Shown in pieces: positions 32,691 through 43,670 of a stretch of 47,500 nt of DNA (position 1 is its first letter; every line of letters starts with the position of its first letter). This DNA is from Neocallimastix lanati (nom. inval.) (lineage: Eukaryota > Neocallimastigomycota > Neocallimastigomycetes > Neocallimastigales > Neocallimastigaceae). The stretch lies in the NCBI GenBank assembly GCA_016946835.1, contig JACVTC010000008.1:582501-630000 (forward strand), written 5' to 3'. The position numbers and the translations under genes are program-made. The notes below the pieces were generated by a model. The model had not been told where the DNA came from, did no database searches, and saw only the letters and a list, made by a program, of their open reading frames with translations.

Positions 32691-33740
32691 CATAATTAAA
32701 TTTTTAATATTCACCAGTTATAAAAGTATTATCGATATGTAAAGATTATAATCCTATTAATTTATTATCTTTATTATATTTATAAAATAATTATTTGACT
32801 GATTTACATTAGTTGAAACCAATTGAATTTAAGTAATTAGTTATCTCTTCATTCCACATACGTCCAGCTTGTTTTAATATATATAATGCCTTTTTTTAAT
32901 AATTATACTTTGCTTTTGCTGTAATTTTTTATCTCCTCTTAGAATTTTAACATACATTGATTCGTTTAAATTACATATAAATATGCAGTCTTTTATATCT
33001 AATTGCTTTAAATTCCATTTATTTATTAATGCGATTGCGATAATTCTTAAACTATCTGATTGTGTTGTAGGAGAAAATGTTGAAATAAAATTTTCACCTT
33101 CTTTCTGTTGACAACCTTTAGCTATTAATCTAGCTTTTTTAATATTGTCATTTTTTTATTACTAAAACCCATCTTTGGTCTATAATATTTTTTTTTTGTA
33201 TGTATTATTAATGCTAATCGCCATCATTACAATTTTATCGTATATATTTTTCATTTCAATTTTTTTAGCTATGCTACATTCTTTTAAATCTTTTGAATTT
33301 ATAGCTTCCTCATATGTACTTGGATATTTTTTGTTATAATATTGAAGATTTTATGTTTTTTATTAATATTTTAATTTTAGATATTATTTCTTTTCTTATA
33401 TTTAGTGTTTGAGTATTTGAATCATTATCTGAGTCGTAATTATCTTGAATTCTTTTTTTACTACTAATATTATTATCTAAGAAGTCATTAAATTTAATAT
33501 TATTATTGTTAATATTATTATTATTTTTGATATTACCATTATTATGATAATTATTATTATTATTATAGTTATTATTATTATTATAGTTATTATTATTATT
33601 ATTATTATTATAGTTATTATTTTAATTATAATTATTATAGATATTATTATCCTTATAATTATTATAATTATTATTATTATTATTATTAAAATTTATCAGT
33701 TGTATATTAGTACTTTCCTTCAATCGATATATTATGGTAA
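32691..33740 (-). pseudogene. Copia pol relic (unit 5-6), best preserved RT of the three
   Basis: Minus-strand frames give KARLIAKGCQQKEGENF, STFSPTTQSDSLRI, INKWNLKQLDIKDC, KQAGRMWNEEITNYL and a SLHIDNTFITGE segment where LYVDD is expected, so the catalytic Asp pair reads D-N. Upstream in sense direction (33400-33735) is the Asn-rich linker. Unlike the relics at 9.7 and 16.2 kb it has no telomere-like patch. It lies in the same position and relative orientation with respect to its transporter as in the left half. Confidence 0.85.
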
Positions 33741-34905
33741 TTAACATTACTATATAAAATTGTGACCGAATTCTCATTTTATCATAAAATATTAATATAA
33801 CTATACCTTATTATTTCAAATATAATTATTTCTTAATTAAATATTATTTATTTCTAATATATATTTAATAATTTAAAAAAAAGAAGTTTTTCCGGATCTG
33901 TAAAAATTATAAAAGATTATAGTTAATACAGATTTTGTTTTATTTTAATTATATTATTAACTAAATTAAATATTAATTAATTCTACTCTATTTTAATAAA
34001 AACAAAAAATAATATTTTTAATAAAAATTGATATCAATTATTTTTAATTTAAGAAAATAATATTTATAATTAATTAATTTTATTATAAAAAAAAAAAATT
34101 TTTTTATTTTGTTTAAAAAATATAATTAAGTAGAAATACAAAATTTAAATTCATAATTATTATTTCTAGATACAAATTTATAATCTGTTTACTTCATATT
34201 TGAATAAATAAATTTAATTATTATTATATATTAATATTATATTTAAAAAAAAAAAAAAAACATCAATATTATTTCATTTTAATTTGAAAATATATCAAAA
34301 AATTCAAAATAAATATATATATATAATATATATTTATATATATTTATTTATAATATATATATGTTTTATTTCTTTTATCTATTAATATTTATTTAAAATA
34401 AATATTAATTATATTATATATAATATTATAATTTTTTTATTTTTTAATTCATTAATAATTATTTATTAGAAATTATAATTTTTATTGAAGTAATGAACAA
34501 TAGATAACATTTAAGATTTACTAAAGTAAAAAATAAAGAATAACTAAAATTAAATGAATATTAAATGAGGTTAATTTCTAATTATAACATTTCTTGGTAA
34601 AATGATTCTTCATTTAGAAATCTTTATATTAGAGCTAATAATAAAATATATTGTTAAATAATTAAATAGTCTAATTTAATAAAATAAATATTAAGCAAAA
34701 AAAAAACAAAAAAACTATTCTTAAAATTATTCTTGAGGAATAGTTAAATATTAATAATAATAAATAAATATTTTTATAATATTTATATAAAATTAAATTA
34801 AAGAAATTATATTCTATTAAAAATTTTTGAATATTTTTGTATTAAAATTTTGTAATTATGGAAAATTAAAATTTTATAAATTAAAAAGTATAAATGATAT
34901 ATGTA
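33741..34905. repeat. Block R, copy f
   Basis: Reverse-orientation copy from the CCGAATTCTCATTTTATC end through TTTTCCGGATCTGTAAAA, AAATGATTCTTCATTTAG and TTCTTGAGGAATAG to AAAAAGTATAAATGATATAT. Non-coding. Confidence 0.6.
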
Positions 34906-35195
34906 ACTTTTCTTCAAAATTAATAATAATTAAAGTTTTATTTCATTTAATGCATAGTATCATTTTAATATTTTTAAATATTTAATATTTAGTTAAAAGG
35001 AAAATATGTGGATGAATGATAATTGGAAAAAAGATAGTTCTAGTTGTTATTACTCAATATTTTACTTGAATAGAAATAGTATTGTAGTTGTCATATTACA
35101 TAATAATTTATTAAATTATTAATAATTAATTATTATAAATAATTATATATAGTTATTTAGGAATTTATGGAAAATAATAATATATTATTAAATTT

Positions 35196-35414
35196 TTACT
35201 GCCATGTAAAAATAATTTTGGAATATTTACAATAATAATAATTTATTAATTTTATTATTAGTTTTAGCCTTATTACTATTATTATATTATCATTACTTTT
35301 AACATTTTTATAGTTACTATTATTTTTATTAATGTTATTATCATATTTATATTTATTAAATTTATAATAATATTTAATAAGATTAAAAATTTCACTTTTT
35401 TTCATAATTTTCAT
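35196..35414 (-). CDS. Small divergent ORF upstream of copy 6 (72 aa)
   Basis: MKIMKKSEIFNLIKYYYKF start with the KYDNNINKNNSNYKN middle of copies 3 and 4 and the VKSNDNIIIVIRLKLIIKL tail of copies 1 and 5, a mosaic of the two versions. Hypothetical. Confidence 0.3.
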   Translation of the reverse strand: MKIMKKSEIFNLIKYYYKFNKYKYDNNINKNNSNYKNVKSNDNIIIVIRLKLIIKLINYYYCKYSKIIFTWQ

Positions 35415-35537
35415 TAATAGATTTAATTTTAAAAAATAACTTTAAATAATAGAATTTATTGTTTTAAAAAGTTACACAAATTAATTAAATTATAAAATTC
35501 TTTTTTGTTTTTTATTTTAATTAATTTGATTTTATAT

Positions 35538-35781
35538 TATTCGAAACTCCTAGAGTATTATTAATTAAATCAAATATTATTTTATTTGACAATTCTTAAT
35601 ATTCTTTAAATATAATTATTAATTTAATATTGTTATATTACGAATAATTATATTATTATTCTTGGAGAGTATTTCATATAAAAGGACCAAAATTTTTCTA
35701 AAAATAAAATTTTTTAAAAAATCAAATATTGTTTATAATAATTAATTTAAGTTAAGTTTAAAAAAAAAATAAAACTATAAA
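35538..35781 (+). promoter_or_regulatory. Conserved promoter of transporter copy 6
   Basis: TTCGAAACTCCTAGAG at 35540-35555 and TATAAAAG at 35677-35684, 105 bp before the ATG. The block is preserved although nearby A/T sequence has changed. Confidence 0.65.
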
Positions 35782-37299
35782 ATGAATAGTTTTCAATTTT
35801 TAGTTGCACTTACTGCCTCATTTGGTGGTCTTCTTTTCGGTTATGAAGTAGGTGTCATGAATGTCGTCCTTGTTATGGATGCTTTCCGTATCTTCTTCAA
35901 ATTCCATAGTTGGAATGGTGATGCTCTCGATGAAAATGGTAAGGATACTACTGATAAGGCTAAGATGATGTACCGTAAGTTAACAGAAGCTGATAACAAG
36001 GCTACTCTTGAAGGTATTATTACTTCTAGTTTCGTTCTAGGTGCACTTTGTGGTGCTCTTATGGCTACTTATCTTGGTGAAAAGTATGGTCGTCAAAGAA
36101 CTATTATGATTGGAGCCTGTATTTTCACATGTGGTGCTATCATTCAAGGTCTCTCTGCTCGTTCTTGGATTATGATTGCCATTGGTCGTCTTATCACTGG
36201 TCTTTCCATTGGTTGTAATGGTGTCCTTTGTCCAACTTATATTTCTGAAGTCGCACCAGCTAAAATCAGAGGTACTCTTTCTTCTTGCTACCAACTTATG
36301 ACCACTTTCGGTATTATTGTTGCCGCCATCATTAACTCTATTGTCTGGTACTACACTAACTCTTCTCCAGAAGGTTTAGGTATAAAGAGAGATAATATCT
36401 GGGGAGAAGTTGCTAACTTTGAATGGAGATTTGCACTTTTATTCCAAATTATTCCAGGTCTTGGTCTTGCCATTCTCATGAGTTTCCTTCCAAAATCACC
36501 ACGTTGGTTATGTTCTAAGGATCGTGATGAAGAAGCTGTTGAAGTTTTAGCTAAACTTAATGCTGCTTCCACTTCTGATGAACTTGTCCAAAGTGAACTT
36601 AAGGCTATTCAAGAAGATGTTGCAGCTACTCGTGCTGCTGGTTCTTCATCCTTCGGTGAACTTTTCTCACCAGTTATTCGTCGTCGTACCTTCATTACTT
36701 TCTTAATGCAACTTTTCCAACAATGGACTGGTATTAATGTCATTATGTACTATCAATCACAAATTTACGATGAAATTGGTTTCTCTAAGTTCATGTCTAC
36801 TGTTGTTCTTCCAATTATTAACAACTTCGTTAACTTCGTTTCTACCTTCCCAGGTATGTGGGGTATTGAAAAATTAGGTCGTAAGACTTTATTAGTTGTT
36901 GGAGCTCTTATGATGATGGTCTTCCACATTTCCACTTGGGCTTGCTCTACTCAAACTCACAATGGTAAATTATGGCAATATCTTGCAGTTGCTTCAGTCT
37001 TCTTATTCGTCTTCTCTTTCGCTTGGACCTGGGGACCAGTTCCATGGGTTTACCAAGCCGAAGTTTTCCCACTTCGTGTCAGAGTTAAGGGTTCTGCTGT
37101 TGGTACTGTTTCTAACTTCCTTAACAACTGGATTATTGCCTTTGTTGGACCAGCTCTTATGAAAGCCTGGTCTACCAGAACTTTCCTTCTTTTCGCAGCT
37201 GCCTGTCTCCTTGCCTGGATTTACTCTCAATTCTATGTTATTGAATGTAAGGGTCTTAGTATTGATGAAATGGATGCTAAGATGGCTGGTAAGGCTTAA
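35782..37299 (+). CDS. MFS sugar transporter, array copy 6
   Basis: 505 residues, intronless, Val353. It is the most silently diverged of the plus-strand copies (for example ACT TAT for Thr-Tyr at 96-97, AAA for Lys161, GCA for Ala402) yet encodes an unchanged protein. Thr442 ACT with Asn445 AAC is unique to this copy. It is the last copy of the array; homology to the other 3' flanks is disturbed right after AATGACATTA. Confidence 0.95.
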   Translation: MNSFQFLVALTASFGGLLFGYEVGVMNVVLVMDAFRIFFKFHSWNGDALDENGKDTTDKAKMMYRKLTEADNKATLEGIITSSFVLGALCGALMATYLGEKYGRQRTIMIGACIFTCGAIIQGLSARSWIMIAIGRLITGLSIGCNGVLCPTYISEVAPAKIRGTLSSCYQLMTTFGIIVAAIINSIVWYYTNSSPEGLGIKRDNIWGEVANFEWRFALLFQIIPGLGLAILMSFLPKSPRWLCSKDRDEEAVEVLAKLNAASTSDELVQSELKAIQEDVAATRAAGSSSFGELFSPVIRRRTFITFLMQLFQQWTGINVIMYYQSQIYDEIGFSKFMSTVVLPIINNFVNFVSTFPGMWGIEKLGRKTLLVVGALMMMVFHISTWACSTQTHNGKLWQYLAVASVFLFVFSFAWTWGPVPWVYQAEVFPLRVRVKGSAVGTVSNFLNNWIIAFVGPALMKAWSTRTFLLFAAACLLAWIYSQFYVIECKGLSIDEMDAKMAGKA

Positions 37300-38866
37300 A
37301 TAGAAATGACATTAAATGAATTATCAAAGTAAAATTAGATTTTACTATTGCAATTCTAAAATAAAAATCATTAAAATATTAATATTACATATATGAAGAT
37401 ATGAAAATATAAAAATGTGCAATGTCCTTTAAAATATTGATAAATAAGAGAAGGAGATGATGCAACTAATTGAAAATTATATAAATAATAAATAATTAAA
37501 TTTTACTCTTTATTAAAAGTAAATTTAATAGTTATTTATAATAAAAATAGAGAATAATAAATTAATAATGAAATAAATAAAGAAAAACTAAATTAAAAAA
37601 AAAAATAACATAAATTAAATATAAATTAAAAGGGAAATAAAAAAAAATAATAATAAAATAAAAATAAAGTAAATAATATAAAATAAAAAAAATGTAAAAA
37701 TAATAAAAACGAAAATTTTAAAACGAAACATTAAATGAATATTTAGTAATAAATATTTATTTAATATTAAACAAAAATAAATTAATAAAATAAAATAAAA
37801 TAAAAAATTTTAAATAAACTATAATAATTTCTTTTTTATATTTAATATTTATTATTAAATATTAAATTTGTAACTTTTTGTCATCAGTATTATTATTTAT
37901 ATTAAAATTTATATCAAAAATATAAAACTCTTCTGTACATTATAATATATAATGAAAAGTTATTATATTATAGTTGATATTATCTAAATATTATTATTTT
38001 ATATTTATTTATTATTAATCTATAATTTTGTAATTTTGTATGTAAAATAATCCTATAGTAATAACGATCCATCGCATAATTATTTAGATGGAGGTCAACT
38101 ATTATAAAAGTAGTATGATTTAAAATAAATGAACTATAAAATCAATATTGCTAATTGAACTATCAAAACTATATCATTTATATGTATTCTAAACATATAT
38201 TGTTTATTTAATTATATCAAGTTATAATGTTTACTGATTATATATTAAAAAAAAAATAATATAATTATGCTAAGTAAAAATAATGGCACATAAAAGTTTC
38301 GCATATCAAAAATTGGTGGATGCACTAGTATAGTTAAGTTATTTTAAGAATCTTGTTTTGAAAATTATAATTAAATATTAATAAAACATTTTAAAACATT
38401 AAAATTATATTTTTATTAGAATTATATTGTAATTATTATAATATTAATAATAACGATGTAAAAATTAAATTTATTAAATATAATACTTAAAGACAACTGG
38501 GAATTTATACCAGAGTAAAAACGATTAAGTCTTTAATTTCATTAAAATTAATAAAAATAATTAGTAATAATATTATTAGTTATAATAATTATAATTAATA
38601 ATTGTAAATATATTTATAATATTAGTTATAAAAATTATATTTAATAATTGTATATATATAAATATATAAAAATTCAACAATATATATTAATAATAGTTAG
38701 ATGTGACAATTAAGAAAGCTAGTAATATTATTATAGAAAAGAAAAAATAAAACAAATAAAAAAAAATCAAAATAAAATAAAATTGATAAAATAAAATAAA
38801 ATTTATATATATTAATATTTAAAAGTTGTAAATTTAATACATAAGCATTATTATAAATAATATTTA
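37300..38866. other. AT-rich spacer right of the array
   Basis: The first ~300 bases retain parts of the array's 3' flank (GATGATGCAACTAATTGAAA near 37455) but lack the GATACCAT dyad. The rest is A/T-rich with no recognisable gene. A slightly GC-richer patch at 38050-38100 gave no hit by eye. Confidence 0.5.
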
Positions 38867-39520
38867 ATGACAAAAATAAGTAGTAGTAGTGGTAGTGGTC
38901 GATTCATTGATACTATTTTGAATGTCGACACATGAACCCTTCCAAGAATCGATGGATCTCGTAGAGATGCAGAAATTTGTAAGTTTAGAATTGATGGATG
39001 ATTCAAAAAAGAAGATATTATTTCTGATGAAAACAAATTCAATTATATTATTGATGCTGCTGAAGATGACATTGTAAGAGTTTTAAAAGAAAAGAAGGCC
39101 AGAAGAAAATAGACCTCTGACATTAGATGAATGAGATAAATAGGTATAGAAGAAATATTGGAGAAAGAAAAAAAAATAATAAATTAAGACAATTAAAATG
39201 TTTTTATTATTTAGCCAAATGAAACAGTATACCATTTTAATTCTAGATATTTAGGTTTATATGATGTCTCAAATAGTTATAACTCTCATGGAAACAATAA
39301 TCGACATATTTATAAATAATAATGATTTAAATAGTAGAAATAATCATCATTATAAAATCGGTAATAATCAATCACCAAATAATGATGAAAGAATGGTAGA
39401 ACTTGTAAATAAAAATGAAGCATTTACAAACTAAAACTTGTTCCTTTTGTGATAAACCCCGGGCCATTTGATAAAAGATTGAGTAGAATTGGTAAAGTTA
39501 AAACCAGATCCTAATTTTGT
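38867..39520 (+). pseudogene. LTR-retroelement Gag relic with zinc knuckle
   Basis: A frame from ATG 38867 to TAG 39112 reads GSGRFIDTILNVDT, stop, TLPRIDGSRRDAEICKFRI, stop, then FKKEDIISDENKFNYIIDAA; both internal stops are TGA. Further on, about 39439-39475, CSFCDKP then (shifted) GHLIKD recalls a CCHC zinc knuckle whose last Cys position is TGA. The arrangement is Gag-like. Family (possibly Ty3-like) is uncertain. Confidence 0.5.
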
Positions 39521-40500
39521 CAATTCTATATTTATTCACAAAAAAAAAACGAATAATAAAAGAAGGTAAACTTCTTGTTATCAAATTGCCACTTCTCCAA
39601 CCCAACCATTACAGTAGCAACATGGAATAATAATGATTATGATGTTATTATTTTTGATAATAAATTCTCTATTTTTTGATATAATAATTAATTTAAAAAC
39701 TCCAATCCAATTATAAATTGTTAGTAGATATATATAGCAAATATTTATATATAAAAAAAAAATAATGTTAATAATATCAATGTCCTATTTACTTTTAGTA
39801 TAGTACCATTAGCATCGTTAGAAGAATGTGCATGACGTTCATTATCAGTCTATGTTTTACTCCATCATAGAAAATAATTCAACTTTAGTTAACAGTACCA
39901 CTAATTTAACAGGTAGAAAAAAGGGAAATAATAATGATGATGAAGAAAACTATAAAAATTAATAATAATTTGGAAAATAATTATGTAAAATAGTAGTAAT
40001 ATTAAAGATGATAATAATATAAAAAAATATTGATAATAACATTAATGAAAATAGATGGGTTAAATTATTTTAGATGACATCGAAAATGAAAAATATATTT
40101 CTGAATTCATGAAAATTTATTTAAATGGCAGAATTATAATCATTGAGGGTAAAACTTATTGTAGAGATAAAGATAAACTTAGGTTTAATTATAGATGATT
40201 ACATGGAGAAGATCAAAAAAAAAATTATTGGAATGACTCATAGGCCAGCCATGAAAGAGAAATTTTAAATGGTATTATAAAGGATCTAATAGATAATATT
40301 CCTAAGAAATCACATTTTTCTTGGATTAAAAAAAAAATCAAGTTCATTCTCTTTAAAAAATTAAATTAAAGAGATGAAAATATTTTAAGAAGAAATTAAA
40401 GATAATGATAAAGATAAAAATGTAAATTTGAATTCTATTGATTAAATAATGGTTAAACTAAACGGTCAGTTAAGGAACGAAAAAAAAAAGGCACAAATTA
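39521..40500 (+). pseudogene. Degraded retroelement pol-like sequence
   Basis: Short frames such as NDYDVIIFDNKFS (about 39635-39670) and EKYISEFMKIYLNGRIIII followed by EGKTYCRDKDKLRF (about 40085-40190) look like the protease end and integrase N-terminal region of Ty3-type pol. No catalytic motif is visible and stops are frequent. Tentative; placed with the preceding Gag relic because of order and strand. Confidence 0.3.
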
Positions 40501-41049
40501 AGGTATATTATAAAAGATATGGAAACATGAAAATTTTCCAACTACCTCCTTGAATATCCATGAATATCCTCCACCCCTCCTTCAATTTAAATTTAAATTT
40601 AAATTTTAAAGTTTTAACTGGATTTTATTTTTTTTTTTAACTTTCAGAATTTTTTTTTTTATTCTCTATTACATTAAATTTTCGATACAACTATTAACTA
40701 TAAAAATAAAAATATATACATTTATATATATATATATTGTTAAAGAGTCAATATAAGATATAATGTAAATAGATTTTCTTTTTTTAGACTAGGAAGAAAA
40801 TACACATCCAATGTTTTATTAAACAGATTAAAATATTTTTATATATTACATTTAATAATAAAAAAAATACATTATATAATTAAAAGACATAAAAAAAAAA
40901 AACATTATATAATTAAAAAATAAAAAATAAATAAAATGTATGTAAAAGATTAGGTAAAACAAAAATAATAAAATTAAACATATACAAATTTTAAATAATC
41001 AAATAAAATTTAATGTAATATAGAATAAAAAATAAGTTCAAAAGTTAAA
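40501..41049. other. Spacer, no gene seen
   Basis: Contains a pyrimidine-rich patch near 40545-40585 (CCATGAATATCCTCCACCCC), an AAATTT short repeat, T runs and a (TA)n tract. No coding potential. Confidence 0.5.
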
Positions 41050-42450
41050 AAAAATTTCGGTGTGAGGTATACTATGTGTAGTAACATGATCACCTGTTAA
41101 ATCTAAAAATAATAAAATAAAGAAGTAACATCTTTAATAAATTAGATAGTGTGGTATTCACCAAATTCTCCCTTGAACCACAAGAAAGATCTTTTTAAAA
41201 GTTAATGGAACTTCATTGGATAAAAAAATGGAGAAAGAAAATAAGGATTTTCTAACTCTAGTATGCCTAATTAAAAAACTTGTCGAAGTAGAGCCTTCAT
41301 TTTTCTTTCACTAGGAGCTATAAGAAACAATATCATCAGCAAAAAAGACCACCACCACATTTTTTTATTACCAATACTAACATCATATTTCTTTGGATTA
41401 CGAGGATTATTTCGGAAAACATTTGCCCAATAGTCTTGATTTAAGCTATGACTAGTAGAATCAGACGCTAAATCCTTGTAATGTTCAGTCCAACATTGAA
41501 GTTGATCGTTGAATCCTGACCATATTTAGGCTTAACAAGATGAAGAGTAGAAGCTGAATGTGAAGGTTTAGAAATCTTCTTGAGACCACACCAACCACGC
41601 CTATAGTCTTTGCTTTATAAAATAGTTACTAATTTTGACAATATTTGCTTTATAACGATTGGAACGTTAAGGTGCTTTTAAGTTTTTTTTTTTTTTTTTT
41701 TTCAAATTTTTGTCAAATTTATGAAACTGAATAAATTGATCTAAATAAGTATCCATCTATCTAAGGGCAATCCGAGAAAGGTTTAATATTTTCGTATGAT
41801 AAATGTTTGGCAATTGAAATCTTCTTTACATATTCTGGGCAGTGGAAAGCAGGGTCTATAAATTTTGAGGGAATAAAAGGTATAATTTCTTTACAAACAT
41901 TAATTGAAGTATTACAAAATTTTTAAACCATATCATCTGCTGATGCTTCATTAAATTTGGATTCAAGATTACTTGTTAAAACAGAAAAATAATTATGAAA
42001 CAGTATATTTTGTATTCGGTGTATTTACAAATATGTTTAGACCATTTAAAAGTTTTTCTTAGGTTTATTATAAACCATCTGAAAGATTTATATTGCAAGA
42101 TAAGAGGATAGGACAATAATCAGAAATCTCATTTGCAAATGAGCAAGCACAAGATAAAATATACATGAGGAATCATAGCTTTATTATAGATAATATGGTC
42201 GATGTAAGAAGATTTGGGAACCTATAGAATAAGTAACACTACTACCAGTAAGATTAGCAACAGTCCAGTCAGGGGAAATTTTTGATAATATACTTCTTAA
42301 AAGTTTTTTTGGAAGAGCATATTAATAATCACCTAAAAGAACAGTAAGTGAATTTTCCTTATTATGACTATTTAATCATTTTTCCATTTTCAGAGAAAAG
42401 CATTTAAACAAGCTTCAGGCCATCTATATTGAGGAAAGTAGATATTGCCA
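41050..42450 (-). pseudogene. LINE ORF2 N-terminal fragment: APE-type endonuclease plus linker
   Basis: Minus-strand frames give IILIGNIYFPQYRWPEACL (42450 side), TVLLGDY, ISPDWTVANLTGSSVTYS, SYIDHIIYNKAMIP and SFANEISDYCPILLS, matching the order of motifs in apurinic-endonuclease domains of non-LTR elements (GDFN, then the IDHI block, then SDH, here SDY). Downstream are linker frames with GFNDQLQCWTEHYKDL and YWANVFRNNPRNPKKYD. No RT follows, and multiple frameshifts are present. The SDY in place of SDH would remove the catalytic His. Confidence 0.75.
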
Positions 42451-42682
42451 ATAAGAATAATGTAAAGAAATAAAAATATAAAAAAAATATTAAATATTAT
42501 ATATATTCAAAACTATTTATAATTAAATCTAATTCTATAAACAACTTCTTTATATATTTTTCCAAATTCAAGTGTATTCAAATTAAAAGTAATATACTTG
42601 AACTTAAATACTTCGATATACCAATACACTACAAAAATGTATTATATAATTAAATGTTATCTATATATATAATTCAATAAAA

Positions 42683-42720
<38 letters not shown>

Positions 42721-42975
42721 ACTCAATATTAATTTTATAAAATAATTCTACTTTTTATATTTTACATACAAGTTATTACATAATCAAAAATTGTAAATAT
42801 TCATAATTCTTTAATGTACAAAGTTTTTAACATCTATATATATATATTTATATTTATATTAAATAATAATTTTTTTTTTTTAACAAACTATTTTATATTT
42901 AAATATTATATATATATATATATATATTTAGTTATAAAATAAGATAAAGAAATTATAACTATAAAATAAAATAAA

Positions 42976-43014
<39 letters not shown>

Positions 43015-43422
43015 ATGTTAAATAATTATTTTTTTTTCTTTTTAATAAACAATTTTTTTTAGTTTTATATATTTTATAATAAATTATATAAAATTATTTT
43101 ATTATTAACATTATTACTGTTATTATTTATAATAGTCTTTTTTTTTTAACATGAAAAATACAATAAAAAAAAAAATATTATTATTTTTTTTTATATATAT
43201 ACATACATATTTATATATAAAAAAGCATATTTTATATTAATAATATATAGATAATTATATAGATATTGATATTACGATTATATTAATTTTTTTTTTTTTT
43301 TTTTTTATTGTATTAATTTTTATTTAAGAACATAAAAAAAAATTTTTAAAATATTAAAATATAAGTTTCGTAAAATTGTTAGATATAAATAATATATAAT
43401 GTAATTTGATAAATATTTCACT

Positions 43423-43457
<35 letters not shown>

Positions 43458-43670
43458 GTTTTAAAATATTATTTCAATTTTCATTTCATAATTTTAAATT
43501 TAATTTTTTTGTTTATAATTACGATAATGCTTTTTTTTTTTTTTTTTTTTAATTTTATTTTATCTTATATATAAATATATATAATTTATTTATTTATTTT
43601 TGGAATAACTTTTTTTTTATATATGAAAATAAATAAATATATAACTAACGAATTAAAATTTTAGAATTCT
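42451..43670. other. AT-rich spacer and 3' region of the ArfGAP gene
   Basis: Dominated by homopolymers (A runs at about 42688-42715 and 42979-43011, T runs at 43425-43453 and 43531-43550) and (TA)n. No gene was seen; the part next to 43670 is presumably the 3' untranslated region of the minus-strand gene. Confidence 0.55.

Noticed and set aside
2843-37299. Intronless transporter copies as retrotransposed cDNAs
   Set aside because: Promoters, divergent ORFs and long flanks are copied too, and there is no poly(A) at a constant distance or target duplication, so DNA-level duplication fits better.
2843-37299. Array as pure assembly duplication
   Set aside because: Each unit has its own silent SNPs, indels and private insertions (LINE at 10.8 kb, solo LTR at 20.8 kb, Copia at 27.1 kb). 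Orientation still merits a long-read check.
38281-38345. Possible tRNA around GGTGGATGCACTAGTATAG
   Set aside because: No acceptor stem pairing, no TTCGA-type T-loop and no plausible anticodon arm at the right spacing.
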